From contig JAJEAD010000098.1 of the NCBI GenBank assembly GCA_022824305.1, positions 16,664 to 80,663 of the forward strand: DNA of 64,000 nucleotides. The letters run 5' to 3'. The notes beneath the pieces were generated by a model. The model was not told the origin of the DNA and made no database searches. It saw only the letters and a program-made list of their open reading frames with translations. Position numbers and translations under genes: made by a program. This document shows, piece after piece, positions 24,741 to 32,728 of this stretch. Source of the DNA: Gammaproteobacteria bacterium. Its GTDB lineage: Bacteria; Pseudomonadota; Gammaproteobacteria; HK1. How positions within the stretch are numbered: position 1 is the stretch's first letter; every line of letters begins with the position of its first letter.

Positions 24741-27596
24741 TCATCGCCCTCCGATGTACGACCGCGCAACCTCTTCCCACACCTTCTCATTGAACTTCAA
24801 GGCACCGAGCACTTCCTCACCGCGCTCGTGGTAGCTGGCAAGCCCGTCTTCCTCGGAAAACTGGAAGACTAGTGCGTCCATGTCGTCCGCCGGCTTCCCC
24901 AGGCTTTCGGCCACACGGTCCTTCCACTTGGAGACCTCGGACCTGATCGAGTCCATTTGATTCTGGTCACCATGGAAGCCTCCAAGCATTAGCCAGACAT
25001 ACAATTGAATCGAATAACGGACAAGCTCGTCGCCGGACGCCGCCCTCTTCCAACTCAAGGGCCATCCACCACGCCCCCTTCTGAACTGATCAGAGGGCTT
25101 GACCAGGTTCCTCATGGGGAAGTAAAGCGAGCTTGCGATAACTGCACGTCCGAAGTGCCCGACGCCACCATTGCCGCTACCGGAGAACAACGAATAGAAC
25201 AGGTAGACTGCAAGCATGCCACCGTAGTACGAGCCCGCATCAAGCGCCTTCACGAGGTAGCCGACTCTGTCCTCACCGGGCTTGAACTTGACGTTACTAT
25301 TCCCCTGCTCTTCCTCCACCGCCACATTTTTCCGGATCTTCAGACAACTCCCCTGGACATCAACAATCTCGTACAACGAGTGCGTCGACTCGTCGTTCGA
25401 GATTACCAAGAAATCACCGGCTTTCACGTCCTGACCCGGCATCGTGAAGTCCGTAGCTCTAGTGGTGACTTGCAGGAACTCGTCCCCACTGCCCACACTG
25501 TCCGCATCGTCCGCATCGTCCGCATCGTCGGTATCAGTCGCATCGTCCAGGACCGTGGACGCAGCCGTCGCATCCTCCTGCACTAGGCGAACGTTTACCC
25601 TTCTCAAACGCGACTGCCACCAGACCGGAAGAAGCGAACTCGGCTCGGAGGACAGGGACGAAAACAAGGGATCCAACACCATGAGCTGCCCAAGATACTC
25701 ACGGTATGTGAAGTGACCGACAAGGTCACTCTCCTTGATGATTTGGTCATCACGACTGAGCACGAGATGTTCTGGCTTGAGGGAGATAAAGGCGGTCAAA
25801 CTATTGGACGACCGAATCTTGAGCATGATTCTGCGGGTCAATTCCATCATTGCATTGAGGAAGGATGCGGCTCGAAGCCATCGCTCAATCGTTCCATACT
25901 CTTGAAACGCCGGCAGGAGGACGCTTATTGCATCCCGTGATGGAGGAGACGAGTCGACCTCTGGTGGAGGCTTCTCCGCCGTCAGGGCATTCTTGCTCAC
26001 ACGACGGTAGTCCTGTGCACCAAGGTCCCGAACCAGTGCATCAATGGATGCTGATACGGCCGGCCATCCAGTCACACCTGGGTCCTCGACCTTGTGTTCG
26101 TCCTGTGTCTTGAGCTCTCGACGCTTCTCGCTCGCCTTCAACTCAAAATGCGCCCTGAAGAAACTGTCTTCCGGCTCGGACATCATGCATTTGAGCAAGA
26201 ACGCCAACATTCCCGGGTGCAGATACCATCTGCCACCGCCACACACTCGTTGAAATATCGCCGAAATATCAGGTGCGACGGCCTGCCCGGACATCCAAGT
26301 AGGATAGACGTTGAGAATGGTCTGTCCAATGGCCTTGCTTCGGACGTCGTACTTCCTCAGGAGTTCGTAAAATCGTTCCGCGGACTCTCCGGCGGATATG
26401 ATGTCGAAGAGCACTGCGCCTAGGCCAAAGAGATCCGTTCGCTCCGTGGGGTGTTTGACAAATGACGCCTGTGTGAGCCCGTCCGCGAGAGAAGGCAGCC
26501 TTGCGTCATGAAGACCGTCTGCGTCGGCTGCGCCGTGTGACTCAATTGTCATGTGAACTTCGGGCGTTCCCTCGTCATCCGCTCCGCTGCAGATCTCGAA
26601 GTCGATTATCTTAAACAACGTTCGTGAACTTGACCGGGGAAAGACCACGCGATCACCCGCGCGGATGTTGGTACGTAGGAACTTCGGATCCCGAGAAACG
26701 ATCTTCACCGTACCGTCCTGCGATGCACAGCCGATAGATACCTCGGACACATCGCTGTGATCAATCTGCTCAATGGAGCGGTAGTGTTTGGTGCCAATGA
26801 CAAGCGCGTCTACCGAGACCATTGCGCTCCCAGCAGCAATTGCATTCTCCTGATACAAAAATCCAAGGTCACCCAGCACAAACTCAGCGGTGCCCACATC
26901 ATCTCGATAGTAGATGTTTGCCGGCTTGATGTCCTGATGTCGCAGTCCGGCGGCGTGGAGAACCCGCAGTCCTTGCGCAACTTGTGAAGTCACCGGCAGG
27001 GCGGAGCGTTCACGTTCTCGTAATGGAACCACCTTCAACTGATCATAGCCAGTTCGCCTTCTATCCGTGTCTTGGTCTGACAGCCGCCCGCCATGCTCCA
27101 TTAGATCCTTAAGCGAGCAATCGAATCGGTTCATGACGTAGGCGTAGCGGGAAAACACCATGTCATATTTCTTGTACACGGATGCGTATTTTTGAAATTG
27201 TCGATCCTCGTTCAACTCGGTTGTGTAGGCTAGAGGCAGAACGAGATGCTTGTCGTAGATGTTAACAAGCTTGCGGATGCTTTCATCACTGGAACTCTGC
27301 AGCTCGTCGTAGATCAGCTCCTTTACTTTAAGTTCGTTTGTAGTTCTCAATGCCTTGTAGTCAATTACATCCTTGTCGCTCTTCTTTGTAGAAGCCTGAT
27401 GTTCATAGATGACTTTCATCGCCAGCTTATTGTTGCCTCCATCAGCAGCGAAAACGCAGCCGAAGTTACCGTCGCCGAGCTTGCGAAGTATGTGTTCCCC
27501 CTCTGGACCGGACTGGGCTGTCTCCAGTTCAAATACCAGTTTGTTGCCAGTGGAGTCTGAGAACGTCATTCGTTTGTCTTTGACTTCTTTGCTCAC
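24741..27596 (-). CDS. Large Ser/Thr protein kinase-like protein with inserted and duplicated module
   Basis: This 951-aa protein starts at GTG 27594-27596 in four-base overlap with the upstream stop. A eukaryotic-type kinase domain is evident: LGDGNFGCVFA (40-50), K61 in LAMKVIYE, HQDIKPANIYY (220-230), DLG in place of DFG (243-245) and GTKHYRSIEQ (268-277). The conserved TDLFGLGAVLFDI helix comes only at 387-399, so about 105 residues are inserted within the C-lobe. That insert contains a module (296-334) whose pattern AGD-x2-V-x5-S-x2-L-x2-I-x-D recurs at 706-747. An Asp/Ala tract lies at 684-699. The C-terminal 190 residues have hydrophobic helices. Codon use and GC are lower than in flanking genes, suggesting transfer. 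Target and function are unknown. Confidence 0.85.
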   Translation of the reverse strand: MSKEVKDKRMTFSDSTGNKLVFELETAQSGPEGEHILRKLGDGNFGCVFAADGGNNKLAMKVIYEHQASTKKSDKDVIDYKALRTTNELKVKELIYDELQSSSDESIRKLVNIYDKHLVLPLAYTTELNEDRQFQKYASVYKKYDMVFSRYAYVMNRFDCSLKDLMEHGGRLSDQDTDRRRTGYDQLKVVPLRERERSALPVTSQVAQGLRVLHAAGLRHQDIKPANIYYRDDVGTAEFVLGDLGFLYQENAIAAGSAMVSVDALVIGTKHYRSIEQIDHSDVSEVSIGCASQDGTVKIVSRDPKFLRTNIRAGDRVVFPRSSSRTLFKIIDFEICSGADDEGTPEVHMTIESHGAADADGLHDARLPSLADGLTQASFVKHPTERTDLFGLGAVLFDIISAGESAERFYELLRKYDVRSKAIGQTILNVYPTWMSGQAVAPDISAIFQRVCGGGRWYLHPGMLAFLLKCMMSEPEDSFFRAHFELKASEKRRELKTQDEHKVEDPGVTGWPAVSASIDALVRDLGAQDYRRVSKNALTAEKPPPEVDSSPPSRDAISVLLPAFQEYGTIERWLRAASFLNAMMELTRRIMLKIRSSNSLTAFISLKPEHLVLSRDDQIIKESDLVGHFTYREYLGQLMVLDPLFSSLSSEPSSLLPVWWQSRLRRVNVRLVQEDATAASTVLDDATDTDDADDADDADSVGSGDEFLQVTTRATDFTMPGQDVKAGDFLVISNDESTHSLYEIVDVQGSCLKIRKNVAVEEEQGNSNVKFKPGEDRVGYLVKALDAGSYYGGMLAVYLFYSLFSGSGNGGVGHFGRAVIASSLYFPMRNLVKPSDQFRRGRGGWPLSWKRAASGDELVRYSIQLYVWLMLGGFHGDQNQMDSIRSEVSKWKDRVAESLGKPADDMDALVFQFSEEDGLASYHERGEEVLGALKFNEKVWEEVARSYIGGR
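25501..25527. repeat. Three exact 9-bp tandem repeats
   Basis: TCCGCATCG is repeated three times (25501-25509, 25510-25518, 25519-25527), with degenerate copies following to about 25548. On the minus strand it encodes the Asp-Asp-Ala tract of the kinase. The copy number change would alter a linker in steps of three residues without shifting the frame. Confidence 0.85.
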
Positions 27597-28612
27597 TGTG
27601 ACGTCTCCTTACCGGATGTGTCATTGTGTTCCGCGACGACGTAGAAGTGGGAGCGAATGCGGTACATGGCGGTGGCGCGGCGACTGGGACGTGCTACGCA
27701 GACGAGAACCGGGGGACCGAAGCGTCCGGCTGGAAAGACGCCGTCGTCACTTCCGAGGGGAAGCGTCTTCCTCGGTGCGGTGGGAAACACGCAGATGAGA
27801 AGACTGCCGCCGTTCCGGTAGTATAGTCCGCGGTCTCGGGAGGTCAAACGGGCAAGTCTGCTGTCGTAGCCCTTAAGGGAAAGTACGTCCGACGTGGGTT
27901 GCTCGCATCTGTGAAACACCCCTTCGGAGATGCTTGGTGCGCCGTGGCGAGTGAGGAAGGTTTCTGTGCAAAGTGTGACATTTCGGTCGGTGATGGCGCA
28001 ACGTACTCGTCCTCCTTGTCTGAGAAAGTAGATTGGCACGGTGTTAATCGTAATCTTCTTCTCGTCGAAGACGAACGCTGGATTGAAGTTGAATGTGTTG
28101 CGCACGTCGAATAGTTGTCTTTCTACTATTCTTGGTCTGGCTGGTGGACGTTCTGTTGGCCGGAGAATGCTTTCGGGGGTATGTTCATGGGTGACGTGAA
28201 GTTGTAACGGAGGCGCTGCATGGGGTGGGTGTGCTGCAAGTCCGGTTGTCACTTGTTTGTTGACGTGTAGCTGAATCGAGAGATTGTCCGCGTTTATCAG
28301 TCCGATGTTCGTTCGAGCTCCTACTGAGCGGAACAGGCTTGCGTCGATGTATATGTCGGACGAATTCAGTCCGCTTGCGGAAAGCATTTGCTTTACTGCT
28401 TCAAGGATGTCCATGGAGGATACCTCGATGGTGGGACGTATTTGGATAGGAGTCCGCCATTGTGGCGCGTGTACTGTATGCAGTGGTGTACCAGGTGTTG
28501 TTACGTGCGGTCGTACTTCAGAAGGAACGGGTACGGCGTGGAGCTGTCGGTGTTCGATGTAAGTATTGACTTCTACGGTTGAACGGAGCTGGATGCGCGT
28601 GTATAGCGACAA
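27593..28612 (-). CDS. Hypothetical protein coupled to the kinase gene
   Basis: This unrecognised 339-aa protein ends in a four-base overlap (GTGA) with the kinase start, so the pair is translationally coupled. No ATG or GTG lies between the preceding in-frame TAG and the TTG at 28610-28612, so a TTG start is assumed; an internal ATG near residue 67 (SSMDILEAVKQML) is an alternative. The N-terminal half repeats a strand-like pattern: IQLRSTVEV, IQIRPTIEV, IQLHVNKQV and LQLHVTHEH. The C-terminal half is rich in beta-type sequence with several Cys. There is no signal peptide or membrane helix. Low GC, like the kinase. It may be a substrate, adaptor or inhibitor of the kinase. Confidence 0.6.
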   Translation of the reverse strand: MSLYTRIQLRSTVEVNTYIEHRQLHAVPVPSEVRPHVTTPGTPLHTVHAPQWRTPIQIRPTIEVSSMDILEAVKQMLSASGLNSSDIYIDASLFRSVGARTNIGLINADNLSIQLHVNKQVTTGLAAHPPHAAPPLQLHVTHEHTPESILRPTERPPARPRIVERQLFDVRNTFNFNPAFVFDEKKITINTVPIYFLRQGGRVRCAITDRNVTLCTETFLTRHGAPSISEGVFHRCEQPTSDVLSLKGYDSRLARLTSRDRGLYYRNGGSLLICVFPTAPRKTLPLGSDDGVFPAGRFGPPVLVCVARPSRRATAMYRIRSHFYVVAEHNDTSGKETSQ

Positions 28613-29509
28613 GGGGCCGGTGTGATTGGTGATGCGCGATGTTGATTGTTGCTAGAGACTCATAGTGGTGATTTGCTGGGTGATTTGCTGAATACTGCTT
28701 TTTCACGCCCTCCTTCGGTGCATTTAGGACGGCTGACGCGGGTATGTCACGCATTGGGGGAGTTGTTCGGACGTTTGCACCCTTGCAGAAAAAGTGCCAT
28801 GGGCCGTGCCCGTTCTTCTGCCGGGGTCTCAATGGAATGCCGAGGGTGAGGTGCGTGGCTGTTACACCGAGGGCGTCAACCATCAACGGGTGCGCGCGCG
28901 CTAGTTCGGTCACTCCGTTGAGCATCGTGTTCTGTTTGTTGATTGCCCGTCGTGCGAGGTACATGAGCGAAGGCGGATACGCCGCAAGTGGTTGCCACTG
29001 GTAAGGGCGTGACGATAGGTATAGCCTTGGACAGTCACCCGGAGAACGGCTCGCGCCGGCTGCAAGGCCGGCGGGTGTTGTGCGAGCTGTTAAGATAAGC
29101 CGGTTTGGCGATGCGGGGTATCCCCAAAGTTGGGGAGATGCGAGGTTTCGAAGAGGTTCGCGATCAGTTTCTGTTTGGTGTTGCGACGCCCGACGTGCTG
29201 TCGGCGGTGGCGGCCTCTGATTGGGAAACCCAAATGCCCATACCGACGGGATTGTGCGCAGTGTGCATTGGCTGCTCCAGCCCCATCCTGGATGGATTCT
29301 GACCGCACTCGAGCGAGACGCATCCTTGATCGCATTGGTGACGATCGCGATTTGCCGGTGCGAGTCTGTGCAAATGCTCCCACTCCGCTCGGCGTGAGTG
29401 CTGGTGAGCACGCCGGCGAACTCGCAGGTGAGCCGTTCGTAGATTTTGGGCTTCGGGGACCTGCGCGAAGACGAACGACGTCGGCGGGGGCTGGAGGACG
29501 CTTTCTCCT
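28613..29509. other. Stretch without a convincing gene
   Basis: An open frame of 297 codons on the minus strand covers 28518-29411, but its composition (Arg, Pro, His, Thr) is not protein-like and nothing is recognisable in it. A shorter product starting near 28.97 kb (MYLARRAINKQ) cannot be excluded. The segment holds the palindrome promoter at 29095-29135 and possibly a long leader for the kinase operon. Confidence 0.4.
29095..29135 (-). promoter_or_regulatory. Operator-promoter, matching the one upstream of the P450 gene
   Basis: On the minus strand the palindrome CCCCAACTTTGGGG (29122-29135) is followed by AT, then 18 bases containing AAA, then GGCTTAT (29095-29101). The same elements at identical spacing occur at 32193-32233. 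The palindrome centre is about 30 bp from the -10-like TTAT, as for activators bound near -42. It points towards the unknown protein and kinase genes, whose first start is about 480 bp downstream. Confidence 0.6.
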
Positions 29510-30664
29510 TCAGCGTCGAGCGCCCTCGGCGCCGGCCAGAGAGAGCACCAGGCGCACCAGCTCCCCCTGCCGCGAGAGGCCGTGCTTGGTGAACATGTGC
29601 TTTACGTGTGTGCGGATCGTGCTCTCCTTGCGATCGGTCGCCGCGGCAATCTCGCCCACGCTCATGCCACGGGCCAGCATCACTGCTACGCGGCTTTCCA
29701 TTCTCGTGAGGTTCAGTGCCTCCGCAGCCACGGCCGGCTTTATACCCGTGTGGCCTTCCGGGTCGGCGACGATCGCGAGTGCCGCGACTGGCTGCGACCC
29801 GAAGTAGTCCGTCTGATGCCGCCCCATCGGAACTATATGCAGTACCTGGGACGGCCGGGCGTCCGAGCGTCTCAAGATCATCGAGCCTCCCTCACCCTGA
29901 GCGGTGAACCGTGGCAGGGCGCGGCTCAGAAGCCCCTGGAGGCCGGCGTCGTCCCCTGGCGTGCGTGCAAACAGGAACCCGCCCTCGTCGAATACACCGT
30001 CGCCGTCGCGCAGCACATTCTGGGCGCGGTCGTTTACCGCCACGATCCTCCCGTACGCGTCGAGGTGCATGACGCCCAACCCGGTTGCGTCGAGCAGCTC
30101 CGTCAGTGTTGCGTTCCGGGCGCCGGCGCGGGCAAGCGCCTGCTGGACGCGTACGGTCTGACGGATATGGGGCAGGAGACGCCGGATCAGATCGAGCTGC
30201 GTGGACGACCAGCCTTTCCCACCCACCGGGTCGTGGACGCACCAGACGATGCGCGAGCGGTTGGGCCCGTCCAGGCGCACATGGACGCTGTCCTCGCAGT
30301 GGCCGCGGATCAGCAATTCGTTGTATGTAGCGGAGGTCTTCCGCTCCTCCGCGCTCAGGAGATCGGTCATGTGAAAGAGCTGGCTGTCGGGAGCATGCCG
30401 CAAGCGGGGGGCCCGTTCGTCCAGCGGGTAGTAGACCTCGTAGTACTCGCGCTCCGCTTCCCGCTGGCGTTGGCCACGAAAGTAGATCCACGCAAAGTGA
30501 ATTCGGACTTCCTCCGCGGAGTCTCCTTCTCCGAACACCATGGAGCTGCCGTGCGTACGGAGCGCTTCGTCGATCAGAGCGGAGGCGCTCGACCAGCGAG
30601 TGTGGTCGAACGCCACCTCGTGCAATGAGTCGAGGATGCGCTCGAACGCATCGCGCTCGCTCAT
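29510..30664 (-). CDS. LuxR-family transcriptional regulator with PAS-like sensor region
   Basis: This 384-aa regulator has a GerE/LuxR-type helix-turn-helix at its C terminus: LTRMESRVAVMLARGMSVGEIAAATDRKESTIRTHVKHMF, followed by SRQGELVRLVLSL. The middle (TELLDATGLGVMHLDAYGRIVAVNDRAQNVL) looks like a PAS domain, and there is no receiver or acyl-homoserine-lactone domain. The start MSERDAFERI at 30664 has GAAGG at a good distance; an ATG two codons earlier is too close to it. It lies 109 bp downstream of the P450 gene on the same strand, so the two are probably co-transcribed and the regulator may control the palindromic promoters nearby. Confidence 0.85.
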   Translation of the reverse strand: MSERDAFERILDSLHEVAFDHTRWSSASALIDEALRTHGSSMVFGEGDSAEEVRIHFAWIYFRGQRQREAEREYYEVYYPLDERAPRLRHAPDSQLFHMTDLLSAEERKTSATYNELLIRGHCEDSVHVRLDGPNRSRIVWCVHDPVGGKGWSSTQLDLIRRLLPHIRQTVRVQQALARAGARNATLTELLDATGLGVMHLDAYGRIVAVNDRAQNVLRDGDGVFDEGGFLFARTPGDDAGLQGLLSRALPRFTAQGEGGSMILRRSDARPSQVLHIVPMGRHQTDYFGSQPVAALAIVADPEGHTGIKPAVAAEALNLTRMESRVAVMLARGMSVGEIAAATDRKESTIRTHVKHMFTKHGLSRQGELVRLVLSLAGAEGARR

Positions 30665-30773
30665 GACCATGCCTTCTCGAGCGGGCGCTCGGTGTACCCA
30701 AATCCCATGGTCCGCGGCAACCCGCGCCCTCCCATGTTGCCGAAACTTGCCACCGACCCCGGGTGTCGGTGGG

Positions 30774-32042
30774 TCAGTCCCTGACACATCGCAGCGCCAG
30801 TGATTCAAGACCCCGAATCACGATGCCCATGCGGAAGCGCGGGCGCCCGCCAAGCAGGCTGATCTGCGAGTACCGTTCGAGCAGCATTTCCAGAACGATC
30901 CGGCCCTCCAGGCGCGCGAGTGCGGCGCCGAGACAATGGTGGATGCCGCGCCCGAACGCCAGGTGCGCGCCCTGGTTGCGTCCGACATCGAGTCGGTCCG
31001 GATCCTCGAATGCATCCGGGTCCCGGTTGGCGGCGCCGAGAAACAGGACGACGTTGTCACGCTTGCGCAACGGGCTTCCGCTCACCTCGCAGTCTGTGAG
31101 CACTCGCCGGACATCGGCCTGCGCCGGCGAGTCGAAACGCAACAGCTCCTCAACTGCCCTCGGGATCATGCCGGGATCGTTCCTGAGCCGCTGAAGCTCG
31201 TCGGGATGACGCAACAGGGCCAGCACGCCGTTCCCGATGAGATTGGCGGTGGTCTCGTAGCCGGCGAGGAGAAGCAGGCGCAGCATGTTCAGCGTCTCGC
31301 GCTCGCTCAGGCGTTCGCCCTCTTCGTGCGCCGACGACAGCGCGCTCACGATGTCGTCCCTCGGCGCCGCCCGGCGCCGCTCGATGAGCGGGCGGAAGTA
31401 GGCGTCGAACTCCAGGGAGACCGCTTTGCCGGCTTCGCGTTCGCGCGGGGTAATCGTCGGCTCCAGCAAACGCGCGCGCCGGGCCGACCAGACCATGAAC
31501 CGGTCCCTGTCCCGCGGCGGCACGCCCAGCATCTCGGCGATCACCATTGCCGGCAAGGGCCGGGCCACCGCCTGCATCAGATCGAAGCCGGCCGGGTCGG
31601 CGATGTCGTCGAGCAACGAGCCGAGAATGGCGCGGATGCGCGGCTCCAGGGCGTTGACCGCACGCCGGGTGAACGCCTTGTTCACGAGTGCCCTGAGCCG
31701 AGCGTGGTCGGGCGGGTCGAGAATCAGCAGGCTGAACTCGTGTGCCGGGGGCAGCGCGGCGCGCTGCCGGGGCGAGAGGGCGCCCTTGCGCGGGTCATTG
31801 CTGAAGAGCCGGTGGTCGCGCAGGATGAAATCCACGTCGGCGTGACGCGTGAACAGCCAGGCGTTCAGCAGCCGGCTGTGATGAACCGGAGCGCGCTCGC
31901 GCAGCGCTGCGTAGACGGGATAGGGGTCCTGAACGGTGCGCGCCGAGAAGGGGTTGTAGCTCACCCCGTTGCGCCAGCGCTCGCGCAGGGCAATCGCGCC
32001 CGCTCCCGCGGAGCGTATCGTTTCTCCGACCGACTTCACCAT
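30774..32042 (-). CDS. Cytochrome P450
   Basis: This soluble bacterial P450 of about 422 aa is a heme-thiolate monooxygenase. The I-helix oxygen-binding motif is LLLAGYETTANLIGN and the K-helix ExxR lies in AVEELLRFDSP. The heme loop is FGRGIHHCLGAALARLEG with the Cys near residue 370. HEFSLLILDPPDHARLRALVNKAFTRRAV is the C-helix region. I chose the ATG at 32040-32042, which gives the family length; the frame is open back to 32225, but that would run into the upstream palindrome. A redox partner (ferredoxin and reductase) is not seen nearby. Confidence 0.9.
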   Translation of the reverse strand: MVKSVGETIRSAGAGAIALRERWRNGVSYNPFSARTVQDPYPVYAALRERAPVHHSRLLNAWLFTRHADVDFILRDHRLFSNDPRKGALSPRQRAALPPAHEFSLLILDPPDHARLRALVNKAFTRRAVNALEPRIRAILGSLLDDIADPAGFDLMQAVARPLPAMVIAEMLGVPPRDRDRFMVWSARRARLLEPTITPREREAGKAVSLEFDAYFRPLIERRRAAPRDDIVSALSSAHEEGERLSERETLNMLRLLLLAGYETTANLIGNGVLALLRHPDELQRLRNDPGMIPRAVEELLRFDSPAQADVRRVLTDCEVSGSPLRKRDNVVLFLGAANRDPDAFEDPDRLDVGRNQGAHLAFGRGIHHCLGAALARLEGRIVLEMLLERYSQISLLGGRPRFRMGIVIRGLESLALRCVRD

Positions 32043-32192
32043 CGCAACCAGCGACGTGCGTCCTCCGTTGCTTCCGAAACGCCGCGATGCAGTCGTGCCT
32101 ACCGATGTCGCCAGGCCCGTTCCCGGCAGCGCCGATGTGCGACGAAAGCCAAGCTGGTCACGCGCATCCGTGCCTCCGATGTATTGGCGAGC

Positions 32193-32233
32193 ATAAGCCG
32201 CTTTCGCGCCTTCGCCCATCCCCAACGTTGGGG
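32193..32233 (-). promoter_or_regulatory. Palindromic operator and promoter of the P450-luxR unit
   Basis: On the minus strand the perfect 14-bp palindrome CCCCAACGTTGGGG (32220-32233) is followed by AT, an 18-base spacer containing AAA and GGCTTAT (32193-32199). The same layout occurs at 29095-29135. The preserved spacing suggests an activator site overlapping -35 with a -10 near TTATGC, about 150 bp before the P450 start. The LuxR-type protein encoded in the same unit is the obvious candidate to bind it. Confidence 0.62.
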
Positions 32234-32728
32234 AGAAAGTGGCACGGTCCTCGAATCTGCCCGATGTCGGGAACGGACGCGCGTACTGGTGTGATCACAT
32301 TGGTTGTCTCGTTTCTCCGGTTGGGCTTCTCCGCTTCCCTTTCACGAGTCCTGGTTCTCCCACAACGGTCCGTGGACGAGCTGAACGCGCGCCGGCAGCG
32401 GTTCTTGGGTGGGAACCATTGGTCGGCCGGACGGACGAGGAGCACTGGGCTCGTTGTGGAGACGACAGTGACGATGGCCGGTCCGGTTGCTACATTGACC
32501 GGCCCCCGCCAAGGGCTGCCAGCGAGGCGTACAGGCACGCCGTGGGGATGTCGCATGGGTGTCGGAAGGGGCATCGCGAGCACGGCGGAGTTTGTGGAAA
32601 TCAGGTGGTGTGGCGAGCGACAGGAAGGCGGCGGCGGGGACAGGGCTCGCAATCCTGGTGCTTGTGCAATCCTTGCGGGAGCGCAATCAATCGCGGGAAT
32701 CCTGACCTTGGACGCAAGATGTAACTAA
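32234..32728. other. Stretch without a recognisable gene
   Basis: About 495 bp between the P450 promoter and hyuA. Open frames on both strands are short, mutually overlapping and rich in Arg, Cys and Gly, with no recognisable domain. The last 60 bp are A-rich (around AACTAAATGACAAATAAGG) and lead into hyuA. It may contain the right edge of the inserted segment. Confidence 0.4.

Noticed and set aside
25501..25548. CRISPR-like array
   Set aside because: Units are 9 bp with no spacers and lie inside a coding frame.
28518..29411. 297-codon minus-strand frame overlapping the start of the unknown kinase partner
   Set aside because: Composition is not protein-like, it contains the palindrome promoter and it overlaps the next gene; kept only as a possibility in the gene-free stretch.
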